A DNA stretch of 35,177 nt from CBDUBH01 sp965365345 (GCA_965365345.1 CBDUBH010000033.1:1-35177); one strand, 5' to 3'. Positions 6,776 to 15,656 are shown, counted from the stretch's first letter. Notes: a model not told the origin generated them from the sequence alone. Made by a program: numbers and translations.

Positions 6776-8169
6776 ATGAAGAAATATTACATCTTTGTGC
6801 TCTTTCTTATTGCAACTTTGGTGATGTTTAACGGTTGCGATTCTTCAGACGATAACACAAACGATCCTCAAAATCCATCAAATTTTAAAGTTACGGTTAC
6901 CGGAAAAGTTGTTGATGATTCAACAAACACTCCGATTGGCAGTGCAATTGTCTCATTCTTAAAAGGAAATGAACAATTAAATCAACTTACAACCGATGAA
7001 AACGGTGCTTATACCACGACTTTCAACATTTCTGATTCTATAATTTCAGATTTGAAAGTTGCTGCAACAAAAACAGGATATACTCCTGCAGAAACTGAGA
7101 TTGATGTTGTTACAGGTAAAACTTACACTGTTGCTGATTTGAAATTGAAAAAAACCGGCTCGGTTAATGTAAAATCAGGAAATCCTGCTTCAATTTATTT
7201 AGTAACTCAAACACTTCCGAGCATCGGAGTTAAAGAAAACGGAATTCTTCTTCAAACGGTGTTGCAGTTGATATTAGCCATTCAGTTACAATAAGTTTTA
7301 AAGTTGGTGTAACTCCCGGCGGAGGCGAATACATTTCTCCTATTTCGGCTAAAACAAATCCCGAAGGAAGAGTTTTATTAACAGTAACCAGCGGTTTAAA
7401 AGCCGGTGTTATTCAAATTATCCCTGAAATTGTTTTAGGACCAAAATTGATAACTGCAAAACCTGTAAGTATTGCAATTCACGGCGGCTTACCTGATCAA
7501 AATCATTTTACTTTAGGTCCTGCGAAATTCAACATTCCCGGATGGCATATTTTTAACGTAACAGATGCGATCACGGTTCTGATCGGTGATAAATACGGAA
7601 ATCCTGTTGCTCCCGGAACAGCAGTTTACTTTACAACTACCGGCGGAGTTATTCAAGGTTCAACTAAAACAAATAATGACGGACAAGGCACAGTAACTCT
7701 ATTCAGTGGAAATCCGTTGCCTGAACATCCTGTTTTAGGAAAAGGATTTGCAACAATTACTGCTGAAACTGCTGATGAAAACAATAATAAAGTAAGCGGA
7801 CAAACAATAGTATTGTTCTCAGGCGCACCGATTTTATCTGTTTCACCCGAAGCAGGAACAGATCACATTCCTTACGGCGGAATTCAAAGATTTAATATTT
7901 CTTTGCAAGATGTTAACGGAAATCCAATGTCTTCAGGAACAACAATTTCAGTTTCCGTTAAAGGAAAAAATGTTGAAATTGATGGTGATATAAACGTAAC
8001 AATGGATGATACACAAGGAAGAGGACCGGGTGCAACCGAATTTTCTTTCTTCGTTGTAGATGTAGCGGAACCTGCTGATAGAGTCGAAAGATCGATTAGT
8101 TTGACCGTTAAAGTTGAAGGTCCAAACGGAAGAGCAAGCGCGGGAATTTCAACAATAGTTAGAGAATAA
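6776..8169 (+). pseudogene. Ig-like (Big_1-type) lipoprotein gene interrupted by a one-base frameshift
   Basis: Translation from ATG 6776 (AGAAGG just upstream) gives a lipoprotein signal peptide ending FNGC, with the lipidated Cys at residue 21. A carboxypeptidase-regulatory-like beta-sandwich domain follows (VTGKVVDDSTNTPI onward). The frame closes at 7294. The homologous reading continues without stops in the -1 frame from about 7243 to 8169. It encodes bacterial Ig-like (invasin/Big_1) domains such as DKYGNPVAPGTAVYFTT and DVNGNPMSSGTTISV. Adding one A in GGAATT near 7241-7246 would restore a natural NGNSSSNG linker. No long homopolymer or canonical slippery heptamer is there, so programmed frameshifting is unlikely. 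It is either a sequencing or assembly error or a recent inactivation. The intact product would be an outer-membrane-anchored, probably surface-exposed lipoprotein of about 465 residues. Confidence 0.75.
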
Positions 8170-8184
8170 AAATTTAATTTCATG

Positions 8185-8213
8185 AAAAGCCGGTAACTTT
8201 ACCGGCTTTTTTT
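8185..8213 (+). terminator. Rho-independent terminator
   Basis: AAAAGCCGGTA pairs with TACCGGCTTTT across a four-base loop, followed by further T residues. It lies 15 bases after the stop codon of the Ig-like lipoprotein gene. Confidence 0.85.
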
Positions 8214-8353
8214 ATTTTAAATTCATTCCATTTGTGTTAACGTTTTTAATTTGTTTTTGCCTGACTGAATTTATAATAATGCATTTTTAGAAAAACCGGA
8301 ATTTCTAATTTTGAATAAATTTGCTTATTTTGCTAAAAACCACAGGTTGCAAA

Positions 8354-9229
8354 ATGCAAAAACAATTAAGCTTATTCGAAGAAGAACAAGTTGAAAATGT
8401 TTCTGATCAAACTCAGCCCGCATTCGAATCAAATTCAATTAATGAATTTTTCCAAAGATATTTTTTTGAGAAAGGAATTACTGAATTTCAAAAATTCTTA
8501 AATATCATTTCGGAAAATAAAAACTACTCGCTTTATAACAACATGCTTGTTTATTTGCAAGATCCTGATTCCACTTATTTTGCCACTGCGGCAGATTGGA
8601 GGAAAAAGTTCGGCAGATTAATTAACATGAACGCGAAACCCTTGATAATATTGGCTCCAATGACTCCTGTTCTTTTGGTTTACGATATTGCAGATACACA
8701 TCAAGATGAAAATTCTTTGATTGAATTTGAATCCGAAGAAAATAAACAAGAGCAAAGCGAAAGTTTTTTTGAAAATCTTCTTTTTAATTTATCTGTACTA
8801 AAAATTGATCTTATATTTTTAAGCGGGCAAAAAATTTCAGAATTTCCGGAACAGATTAAAATTGAACGCACGGAAAATTTTGCAAAGAAAATATATATTT
8901 TTGAAAAAAGAGAAATTTCAATTGAAGATGCACAAAGATCTATTTTGAATAAAATTGCGTCGCTTTATTTGGGATTTTACGGGGAAGTAGAAAGATTAAA
9001 AATAATTTCCAGAGAAGAAATTAATGAAAAAATAAAAGAGATTGAAAATAATGCGGTTATATATCTTTTTGAAAAAAGAATTGCATATAAATCAGTAAAT
9101 CAAAATAATTACAGCAGTTCAGAATTCGAAAATGAAAATTTGAAAAATCTAAATTACGATCTGATAATAAAGACTGCGGCTTTTCTGGAAAAGATCTGTA
9201 AAAAAAGATTAAGTGCTAAAATTGATTAG
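8354..9229 (+). CDS. ArdC/ImmA-like protein with a degenerate metallopeptidase site
   Basis: From ATG 8354 the protein has 291 residues; a TTG at 8321 is also possible but less likely. Residues about 55-103 resemble the N-terminal domain of ArdC/LtrC-like proteins (DUF1738): YSLYNNMLVYLQDP, then a conserved ADWRKKFGRLI and KPLIILAP. In relatives this precedes an ImmA/IrrE-type zinc peptidase with HExxH. Here the matching stretch reads ILNKIASLYLG (197-207), so the zinc His, catalytic Glu and second His appear as N199, K200 and S203. The later Glu ligand region reads ENNAVIYL (231-238). The fold may persist as a catalytically dead scaffold. ArdC relatives bind single-stranded DNA. No mobile-element genes flank it; recN lies downstream on the same strand beyond the tRNA. 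The family call was made by eye. Confidence 0.6.
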   Translation: MQKQLSLFEEEQVENVSDQTQPAFESNSINEFFQRYFFEKGITEFQKFLNIISENKNYSLYNNMLVYLQDPDSTYFATAADWRKKFGRLINMNAKPLIILAPMTPVLLVYDIADTHQDENSLIEFESEENKQEQSESFFENLLFNLSVLKIDLIFLSGQKISEFPEQIKIERTENFAKKIYIFEKREISIEDAQRSILNKIASLYLGFYGEVERLKIISREEINEKIKEIENNAVIYLFEKRIAYKSVNQNNYSSSEFENENLKNLNYDLIIKTAAFLEKICKKRLSAKID

Positions 9230-9305
9230 TGATTTTCATTTTTTAATGATTTTTGACTAATCAGAAACTAATCAGTTCTTTCAAGTTCAAACCTTGTTTT
9301 AAACG

Positions 9306-9338
9306 AAAAAAGCCTGATATCTTTCGAAATCAGGCTTT
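9306..9338 (-). terminator. Terminator of the initiator tRNA gene
   Basis: On the minus strand AAAGCCTGAT pairs with ATCAGGCTTT (plus-strand arms 9329-9338 and 9309-9318) and the stem runs into a T tract. It lies 7 bases beyond the 3' end of the tRNA. Confidence 0.8.
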
Positions 9339-9344
9339 CCTTAG

Positions 9345-9417
<73 letters not shown>

Positions 9418-9433
9418 ATGTATTTAGACTTTA

Positions 9434-9462
9434 AATATAACTAAATTGAACTTGTAAGTCAA
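9434..9462 (-). promoter_or_regulatory. Promoter of the initiator tRNA gene
   Basis: On the minus strand TTGACT (9462-9457), a spacer of exactly 17 bases and TATATT (9439-9434) lie 16 bases before the tRNA 5' end. This is close to the sigma70 consensus and is the clearest promoter in the window. Confidence 0.75.
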
Positions 9463-9588
9463 ATTAATCTTAAAATATTTATTCATCTTATCAGATTTAT
9501 CTAAACTATTTTTATAATTATTTTGTTATTATTCTGCCGAATAAATCTTATTTTTCTTTTATCAATTTAATTTATAAAGATAATTTTT

Positions 9589-11292
9589 ATGCTAAAATCG
9601 CTTCAAATTAAAGATTACGCTCTTATCGAAAAAACTTTTATAGAATTTTTCAAAGGATTAAATATAATTACCGGGGAAACCGGCGCCGGAAAATCAATTT
9701 TGATTGATGCTATGAGCCTTTTACTCGGCGAAAGAGCTTCGACAGAAATTGTCCGCAAAGGTTCAAATAAAGCTGTTGTGGAAGGAATTTTTGAAATTGA
9801 TCAAAATAAGAGAATTCAAAAAGCATTGAAAAATGCCGATATTGATTTTGAAAATGAACTTATAATGCGCCGCGAAATTTCACTGAAGGGATCAAATAGA
9901 AATTTCATAAACGATACTCCCGTTTCACTTTCGGATTTTAAAGAAATCGGAAATCTTTTGGTTGATCTTCACGGACAGCACGAGCATCAATCTTTACTTC
10001 GCGTTGAAACTCATATCGAAACTTTGGATGAATTCGGAAATCTTGAAAATGACCTTTCTGAATTTAAAGAAATCTACAAAAATCTGAATTCCAAATTAAG
10101 CGAGCTGAAAAATTTTAAGGATAAAGAAAATATCATCAAAGAAAAAAAAGATCTTTATTCTTTTCAGATAAATGAAATTGATCAGGTGAATCCTGTTGAA
10201 AATGAAGATGAACAAATTCTAAATGAATTGAAAATTCTTGAAAACAGCGAAAAACTTCTTGAAGTAACCGCTGCAATCTATGAAAATCTTTATGAATCGG
10301 ATCAGGCAATTTATGATGCTCTAAATAATGTAAAACACCAACTTTCCGAGCTTACCCGAATCGATAAAACTTTTCGCGATGTTGAAAATGATTGCTCAAC
10401 TGCGCTTACTTTGATAAATGAAATTTCGAGCTGTGTTAGGGATTACAGAAATAAAATTGATATTGATCCCGAAAGATTAAATGAAATTCGCGAGCGGCTC
10501 GGTTCGTTAAGTCTACTTAAGAAAAAATACGGCGGTTCACTTCAAAGCGTTATTGATTACAGAAAAAAAATCGGTGAGGAATTTGATCTAGCAGATAATT
10601 TCAGCGCCGAAATTGAAAAAATTGAAAATGAAATAAAATTTTTGCGTGAAAAAGCCGGGAAAGTAGCAGAAAAATTATCTAAAAAAAGAAGCGAAACCGC
10701 AAAAAAAATTCAAAATGAAGTCGTAAAAGTTTTGGCGGAACTCGGAATTCCACACGCTGAATTCAAAGTTAAAATTACACAAAATTCAATTGAAAATTCT
10801 TCTGAAAATTTTGTTCTTGTTGAAAGTAAAAAAGTAAGATCAAATTCACGCGGAATTGATGAAATTGAATTTATGATCTCGACAAATAAAGGCGAGGATC
10901 CGAAACCGCTAGTAAAAGTTGCTTCCGGCGGTGAAATTTCAAGAATTATGCTTTCGTTAAAAACAATTCTTGCGCAAAATAATAAGTTGCCTTTAATGAT
11001 CTTTGATGAAATTGATACCGGAGTTAGCGGAAGAATTGCGCAGAAAGTCGGACACGCGTTAAAAAATCTTTCATCCTATCATCAAATAATTTCAATTACC
11101 CATTTGCCGCAAATTGCCGGCTTGGCTGATCATCATTTTGTTGTTGAAAAACAATTCGAAGGCGATAGAGTTGTAAGTTCAATTAAAAAATTAAATGATG
11201 AAGAAAAAATTAAAGAAGTTGCAAAATTGATGAGCGGCGAAGAAATTACCGAAGCAAGTTTGAAAGGCGCACGCGAATTAATGGGAAAGTAA
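9589..11292 (+). CDS. recN: DNA repair protein RecN
   Basis: The 567-residue protein is an SMC-like ATPase acting in recombinational repair of double-strand breaks. The N-terminal half-ATPase carries the Walker A motif GETGAGKS (residues about 29-36) and the Q-loop region GQHEHQSLL. A long coiled-coil middle spans roughly residues 150-385. The C-terminal half carries the ABC signature ASGGEISR, Walker B MIFDEIDTGVSG and the His switch ISITHLPQIA. Length and motif order match RecN throughout, with nothing truncated. It lies downstream of the divergent tRNA gene and is followed by a decayed repeat and a Nudix gene. No LexA-like box was recognised in the 171-base gap upstream. Confidence 0.96.
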   Translation: MLKSLQIKDYALIEKTFIEFFKGLNIITGETGAGKSILIDAMSLLLGERASTEIVRKGSNKAVVEGIFEIDQNKRIQKALKNADIDFENELIMRREISLKGSNRNFINDTPVSLSDFKEIGNLLVDLHGQHEHQSLLRVETHIETLDEFGNLENDLSEFKEIYKNLNSKLSELKNFKDKENIIKEKKDLYSFQINEIDQVNPVENEDEQILNELKILENSEKLLEVTAAIYENLYESDQAIYDALNNVKHQLSELTRIDKTFRDVENDCSTALTLINEISSCVRDYRNKIDIDPERLNEIRERLGSLSLLKKKYGGSLQSVIDYRKKIGEEFDLADNFSAEIEKIENEIKFLREKAGKVAEKLSKKRSETAKKIQNEVVKVLAELGIPHAEFKVKITQNSIENSSENFVLVESKKVRSNSRGIDEIEFMISTNKGEDPKPLVKVASGGEISRIMLSLKTILAQNNKLPLMIFDEIDTGVSGRIAQKVGHALKNLSSYHQIISITHLPQIAGLADHHFVVEKQFEGDRVVSSIKKLNDEEKIKEVAKLMSGEEITEASLKGARELMGK

Positions 11293-11347
11293 AATGCAAA
11301 GATTGAAAAAGGAAAAGATTGGTTATGCGTAAACTATAATTTGATAT

Positions 11348-11482
11348 TTGCCATTTCGAACGAACAGAGAAATCTTGCTTTTTATTTCGTATATCGATTA
11401 TCCCGATTTACTTGGGCAGAAAGAGAAATCTAAATTATTAATTATAAAAGATATTTCAGTTGAAGATTTCTTCAATATGACA
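11348..11482. repeat. Decayed copy of the dispersed palindromic repeat
   Basis: The segment starts TTGCCATTTCGAACGAACAG and ends with TTCAATATGACA. The terminal parts recall the ends of the element at 3584-3675 (TTGTCATTTCGAAG and CTTCGACTTGACAA). An internal AGAGAAATCT motif occurs once clearly and once in variant form. It fills most of the gap between recN and the Nudix gene and contains no ORF. Mutation has weakened the palindrome. Confidence 0.42.
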
Positions 11483-11513
11483 GAATGCTAAAAATAAAAA
11501 CTTAAAACTAAAA

Positions 11514-11999
11514 ATGAATCCACGAAAAAGTGCCGGTATCTTACTTTACAGAATTAAAAATGATGAACTTCAAATTTATATAGTTCATCCCGGCGGACCG
11601 GTTTTTGCAAAAAGAGATTTAGGAGCATGGAGCATTCCGAAAGGCGAAATTGATGATGGCGAAGAACATCTTGATTGTGCGATCAGAGAAGTTAAAGAAG
11701 AAATTGGATTAACAATTTCAACAAAAAATTTTATTTATCTTAATTCCATTACGCAAAAATCAGGAAAAATTGTTTACGCATGGGCGCTTGAACATAATGA
11801 TGATATAATTCTTGATAATTCCCAAAGTCATTTTAAAATGATGTGGCCGCCAAAATCCGGGATTTGGAAATCTTATCCTGAAGTTGATCAAGGGGAATTT
11901 TTTCCGGTGCAAATTGCAAAAGAAAAAATAAATTCCGCGCAAGTTGAACTTATCGAACGTTTAGAGCATTATTTAAATATAACTAAAAAGAAAAATTAA
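11514..11999 (+). CDS. Nudix hydrolase
   Basis: The 161-residue protein has a well-formed Nudix box from about residue 43: G, five residues, E, seven residues, then REVKEEIG. The REVKEE glutamates would bind the metal. The opening KSAGILLYR and the phrase GAWSIPKGEIDDGE are typical of small Nudix hydrolases that cleave nucleoside diphosphates linked to another group, such as diadenosine polyphosphates or damaged NTPs. The substrate cannot be fixed from sequence. It ends 17 bases before hemW and could be co-transcribed with it. Confidence 0.88.
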   Translation: MNPRKSAGILLYRIKNDELQIYIVHPGGPVFAKRDLGAWSIPKGEIDDGEEHLDCAIREVKEEIGLTISTKNFIYLNSITQKSGKIVYAWALEHNDDIILDNSQSHFKMMWPPKSGIWKSYPEVDQGEFFPVQIAKEKINSAQVELIERLEHYLNITKKKN

Positions 12000-12016
12000 A
12001 ATGAAAGAATTTTAAG

Positions 12017-13156
12017 GTGAACGATTTAAAAGAAATTTCTATTTATATACACATTCCTTTCTGCGACCACAAATGCATCTATTGCGATTTTTATTCGATC
12101 ACCAATTATAAAAACACTTCAAATTATCTTTCGGCATTAAAAAAAGAAATTGAATATTATTCCGAAAAATTCGGGGAAGAAAGAAAAATTAAAACAATAT
12201 TTTTCGGCGGCGGAACTCCATCTTTTATGTCACCGGATTATATTCGGGAAATTATTCACACACTAAAAGATAATTTTTTATTTTCAAAAAATATTGAAAC
12301 AACTTTAGAAACAAATCCCGGCACAGTAAATAAATTTAAATTAAATCAGTTTCTTGAAAGCGGAATAAATCGTTTGAGCATAGGCATTCAGTCTTTTGAT
12401 GAAGATGATTTGAAATTTTTAACGCGAATTCATGATAAGCAGACAGCGATTTCAACAGTAAGAAATGCATACGAAATAGGATTTGAAAATATAAGCATTG
12501 ATCTGATTTTTAATCTTCCGAAACAGACAAAATTGAAGTGGAAACAAAATCTTGAAATTGCTGTTGAACTTCCCATTACACATATTTCTGCATACAGTTT
12601 AATTTTGGAGCCCGGCACAATTTTAAATAAAATGGTGCTTGATGGAAAAGTACAAATTGAAGATGATGATTACGATGCTGAATTATTTGAAATTACACAA
12701 AATTATTTGGGCGAACATTCATTTAATCAATACGAAATTTCAAATTTTGCCAAAGAAAATTTTGAATGCAAACATAATAAAGCATATTGGGAGCATAAGG
12801 ATTATTTGGGATTCGGAACTTCAGCTCACTCATTTGTGAATGGAAAAAGATGGTGGAATATAAGCAGTTTGAATTTATATTTGAACTCCATCAATGAAAA
12901 ACAAAGTGCTGCAGCAAATTTTGAAATTCTGGATATAGAGCAACTTCATGATGAGTTTATAATGCTTTCTCTGCGAAGTGGTGGATTAAATTTGAACGAA
13001 TTGACCAGAAAATTCAATTATGATTTTCTGAAAAGAAATTCAAAACTTATTGATGAATTGAAACAAAACGGATTTTTGAATTATGATTCAGAATTCATTA
13101 AACTCACGCAAAAAGGATTTTCGGTTTGCGATGAAATTGTTCAAAGATTAATTTGA
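12017..13156 (+). CDS. hemW: Heme chaperone HemW (radical SAM)
   Basis: The 379-residue protein opens with YIHIPFCDHKCIYCDF, giving the radical SAM [4Fe-4S] ligands C16, C20 and C23 with the spacing CxxxCxxC. A GGGTPS motif for SAM binding and the HNKAYW form of the HNxxYW motif (near residue 253) identify HemW rather than the oxygen-independent coproporphyrinogen oxidase HemN. The C-terminal HemN_C-like domain is present. HemW binds heme and inserts it into respiratory enzymes. The start is GTG at 12017; no in-frame ATG lies near. Older annotation would call this coproporphyrinogen III oxidase. Confidence 0.9.
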   Translation: MNDLKEISIYIHIPFCDHKCIYCDFYSITNYKNTSNYLSALKKEIEYYSEKFGEERKIKTIFFGGGTPSFMSPDYIREIIHTLKDNFLFSKNIETTLETNPGTVNKFKLNQFLESGINRLSIGIQSFDEDDLKFLTRIHDKQTAISTVRNAYEIGFENISIDLIFNLPKQTKLKWKQNLEIAVELPITHISAYSLILEPGTILNKMVLDGKVQIEDDDYDAELFEITQNYLGEHSFNQYEISNFAKENFECKHNKAYWEHKDYLGFGTSAHSFVNGKRWWNISSLNLYLNSINEKQSAAANFEILDIEQLHDEFIMLSLRSGGLNLNELTRKFNYDFLKRNSKLIDELKQNGFLNYDSEFIKLTQKGFSVCDEIVQRLI

Positions 13157-13234
13157 TCTATAGTAATTCCCGTTTTTTGAAGTTAAATAAAAATAAATTA
13201 ATTTTACCCCGACCTAATTTTAAACAAAAAAGAG

Positions 13235-14350
13235 ATGCAAAATTTGTTGCAAACAGATGAACAAATATTAAGAATTTTACATGCCGGAAAAATTGATTTT
13301 GATTCGGTCAAATACTTGTTAGGCTTGAAAAATAAGGATGAAATTGATTTGCTTTATAAAAAAGCATACGAAATAAAGAAACAGTACGTCGGCACAAATG
13401 TATATTTCAGGGGAATTGTTGAATTTAGCAATATTTGCGAAAAGGATTGTTATTATTGCGGAATAAGACGCGGCAATAAAAATTTCAAACGTTATCAAAT
13501 GACAGAAGATGAAGCCGTAAATGCCGCAATGTGGGCTTTTCAAAATGATTTTGCTTCAATCGTTATTCAAGCAGGCGAAAGAACTGATACAAAATTTATT
13601 TCAACGATTGAAAATATCATAAAACGGGTAAAAGATTTAAGTAACGGCGAACTCGGAATTACTTTATCTCTTGGCGAGCAAACTCAGGAAGTTTATCAAA
13701 AGTGGTACAACGCAGGCGCACATCGTTATCTTTTAAGGATTGAATCTTCTAATCCTGAGCTTTACAAAAAACTTCATCCGGAAGATCATCTTTTTGAATC
13801 AAGAATTAATTGTATTAAATCATTAAAGGAAATCGGATATCAAACAGGTTCGGGCGTTTTGATCGGCGTTCCGGGACAAACAATTGATGATCTTGCAAAT
13901 GATCTTTTTTTCTTAAAAGAATTGGATGTTGATATGATCGGAATGGGTCCGTACATTGTTCATACTGATACACCGATGGCAGATCTTTATGAAAATTTTG
14001 AATCGGAAAAACCTCATCAACTTGAACTTGCTTTAAAAATGATTGCTCTTGCCCGCATCATTATGAAAGATATTAATATTGCCTCAACAACTGCGCTCGA
14101 AGCGTTAAGCAATTCAGGCAGAGAACTGGGACTTTTAGCCGGCGCAAATATTATAATGCCGAATATTACCGAAGTTGAATTTAAAAGTAATTACAAGCTT
14201 TATGAAAATAAGCCCGGCGTTAAAGAAAACAGTTTGAACTCATTAAAAAAATTGCAAAGTAAAATTGAATCTCTTGGTGAAACTGTAGGATTTGGAAAAT
14301 GGGGAGATTCACCGCATTTCAAAAATAAAAAATTAAAAGAGAAAGAATAA
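13235..14350 (+). CDS. hydE: [FeFe]-hydrogenase maturase HydE (radical SAM)
   Basis: The 371-residue protein matches HydE along its length. Radical SAM ligands are C68, C72 and C75 in NICEKDCYYCGIR, followed by the family-typical RRGNKNFKRYQMT. Later conserved parts are TLSLGEQ, GAHRYLLRIESSNP, GVLIGVPGQT and the C-terminal GANIIMPN. HydE acts on a cysteine-bound iron carbonyl intermediate during assembly of the H-cluster. The cysteines of the second, non-essential cluster known from Thermotoga HydE are missing from the C-terminus here. Neither hydF, hydG nor a hydrogenase gene is in the window, so it is an orphan locally. A strong bidirectional terminator follows. Another BioB-like radical SAM enzyme is less likely. 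Confidence 0.86.
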   Translation: MQNLLQTDEQILRILHAGKIDFDSVKYLLGLKNKDEIDLLYKKAYEIKKQYVGTNVYFRGIVEFSNICEKDCYYCGIRRGNKNFKRYQMTEDEAVNAAMWAFQNDFASIVIQAGERTDTKFISTIENIIKRVKDLSNGELGITLSLGEQTQEVYQKWYNAGAHRYLLRIESSNPELYKKLHPEDHLFESRINCIKSLKEIGYQTGSGVLIGVPGQTIDDLANDLFFLKELDVDMIGMGPYIVHTDTPMADLYENFESEKPHQLELALKMIALARIIMKDINIASTTALEALSNSGRELGLLAGANIIMPNITEVEFKSNYKLYENKPGVKENSLNSLKKLQSKIESLGETVGFGKWGDSPHFKNKKLKEKE

Positions 14351-14379
14351 AAAAAGGGACTGTTTCAAAGTCCCTTTTT
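14351..14379. terminator. Bidirectional terminator between hydE and the bacterioferritin gene
   Basis: AAAAAGGGACT (14351-14361) pairs with AGTCCCTTTTT (14369-14379) across a seven-base loop. A T tract follows on either strand. It separates two convergent genes and starts directly after the hydE stop codon. Confidence 0.85.
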
Positions 14380-14399
14380 AATTTTAACTTCAATTTACA

Positions 14400-14897
14400 T
14401 TAAGCCGGATTTTGTGGTGAAGCAATGCTTCTAGTGCGTTCGATTGATTGAAGCGCAAGATAATTCTCTCCGAATTTTTGTAAATGATCTAATTGTGTAT
14501 CAAATTGATCAAAATGAGTTTCTTCATCAACAACCAATTGTTCAAACAACTTTTTACTTACGGAATCTGCATTTGCACTGCATTCATTAGCCCATAAATT
14601 ATAACTGTGTGCACTTTCTTCTTCCATTGATTTTGCTTTTTCAAGCATTGATTTTACATCATGAATTTTATCAACAGGATTTGCAGCAACCATTTCAACT
14701 TCGCCTTTCAAAAATAAAATTCTTTCTGCTAGAACTTCAATGTGCATCATCTCTTTAATTGCAGTCTGTCTGAAAAGGTTTGCCAACAGATCAAATCCCT
14801 GGTCATCACAATGAAAGTGAAAATACATATACTGATGCACCGCGTGAAGCTCATCTGCAACAGCTTTGTTCAATAACTCGATACTTTTTTCGTGCAT
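14400..14897 (-). CDS. Bacterioferritin-like ferritin
   Basis: The 165-residue protein has the bacterioferritin four-helix pattern. Candidate diiron ligands are E16, E49xxH52, E92 or E93, and E125 or E126 with H128. M50 sits in EMMH, the place of the heme-ligand Met52 of Escherichia coli Bfr, so heme may bind between subunits. It would store iron and detoxify peroxide or O2 in a 24-subunit shell. TGAGGAA precedes the start on the minus strand. It is transcribed away from the YciF-like gene across a 171-base gap that could be shared for regulation. Its C-terminal tail (SIASPQNPA) is short and polar. Confidence 0.85.
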   Translation of the reverse strand: MHEKSIELLNKAVADELHAVHQYMYFHFHCDDQGFDLLANLFRQTAIKEMMHIEVLAERILFLKGEVEMVAANPVDKIHDVKSMLEKAKSMEEESAHSYNLWANECSANADSVSKKLFEQLVVDEETHFDQFDTQLDHLQKFGENYLALQSIERTRSIASPQNPA

Positions 14898-15005
14898 TTT
14901 TATTCCTCAATAAATTTAATATTTAATAAAAAAGATGAATTAAAATTTGCATATAAAAGTACAAAAAAAAGCCGTAAAGTTATACAGTTGGAGATTTGTT
15001 TGCCC

Positions 15006-15062
15006 TTGACATTTCATTTTAAAATAATAGTTTAAATTAAAGTAAACACCAATAAAAGGAGG
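15006..15062 (+). promoter_or_regulatory. Promoter -35 and strong ribosome binding site of the YciF-like gene
   Basis: TTGACA (15006-15011) is a perfect -35 box; the -10 is uncertain, with TAGTTT (15028-15033, spacing 16) the best candidate. AAAGGAGG (15055-15062) is a near-perfect Shine-Dalgarno site 6 bases before the ATG, which fixes the start at 15069. Confidence 0.5.
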
Positions 15063-15068
15063 AATTAG

Positions 15069-15560
15069 ATGAAGATTGACTCGTTGAAGAAATTGTACAT
15101 TGATGAATTGAAAGATATTTACAGTGCAGAAAAACAAATTACAGAAGCTTTACCAAAAATGATAAGTAAAACTAAAAATGAAAAATTGAAAAAAGCTTTT
15201 GAAGATCATTTGAAAATGACAGAAAACCAGATCCAAAGAATAGAGGAAATTTTCAGTAATAAAAAAGAATCACCTTCAGGTAAAAAATGCAAAGGAATGG
15301 AAAGCATTATTGAAGAAGGTGAAGAAATGATGAAAGAAATTACTGATCCGGAAGTTCTAGATGCCGCATTAATTGCAGCTGCGCAAAAAGTTGAACATTA
15401 TGAAATAGCTTCATACGGAACAGTTAGAACTTATGCGGAAATTCTTGGCGATGAAGATTCGAGAGAACTCCTTCAACAAACATTGGATGAAGAAAAACAA
15501 ACGGATCTTAAACTTACCGAACTTGCGGTAAACAGCATAAATATTGAAGCAAACCAATAA
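15069..15560 (+). CDS. YciE/YciF-like ferritin-fold protein (DUF892)
   Basis: The 163-residue protein matches the DUF892 (YciE/YciF) family. It has the opening LKKLYIDELKDIYSAEKQI, a central KVEHYEIASYGT motif and a late LLQQTLDEEKQTD helix. Conserved Glu and His residues in these helices form a ferritin-like diiron site. The family is linked to osmotic and general stress, but its reaction is poorly defined. It is divergent from the bacterioferritin-like gene, and a trehalose operon follows further downstream, which fits a stress setting. The length is normal for the family. Confidence 0.86.
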   Translation: MKIDSLKKLYIDELKDIYSAEKQITEALPKMISKTKNEKLKKAFEDHLKMTENQIQRIEEIFSNKKESPSGKKCKGMESIIEEGEEMMKEITDPEVLDAALIAAAQKVEHYEIASYGTVRTYAEILGDEDSRELLQQTLDEEKQTDLKLTELAVNSINIEANQ

Positions 15561-15579
15561 TTTAAATTACATTAAATCC

Positions 15580-15611
15580 CGGGCAATCACCTAAAAAGAT
15601 TGCCCGAGTTT
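15580..15611 (+). terminator. Probable terminator after the YciF-like gene
   Basis: CGGGCAATC (15580-15588) pairs with GATTGCCCG (15598-15606) across nine bases, followed by the modest tract AGTTTAT. The stem is strong but the T run is short. Confidence 0.55.
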
Positions 15612-15656
15612 ATATCCCTTTATTTATAAAAACATCTTAAACGGAGAATTAAACTT

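Noticed and set aside
7236..7250. Programmed ribosomal frameshift in the Ig-like lipoprotein gene
   Set aside because: There is no X_XXY_YYZ heptamer in frame, no A run long enough for polymerase slippage and no stable hairpin just downstream.
9223..9274. TGATTAGT with two ACTAATCA copies after the ArdC-like gene, a possible hairpin
   Set aside because: The left arm overlaps the stop codon, the stem is AT-rich and no T tract follows, so a terminator call is not supported.
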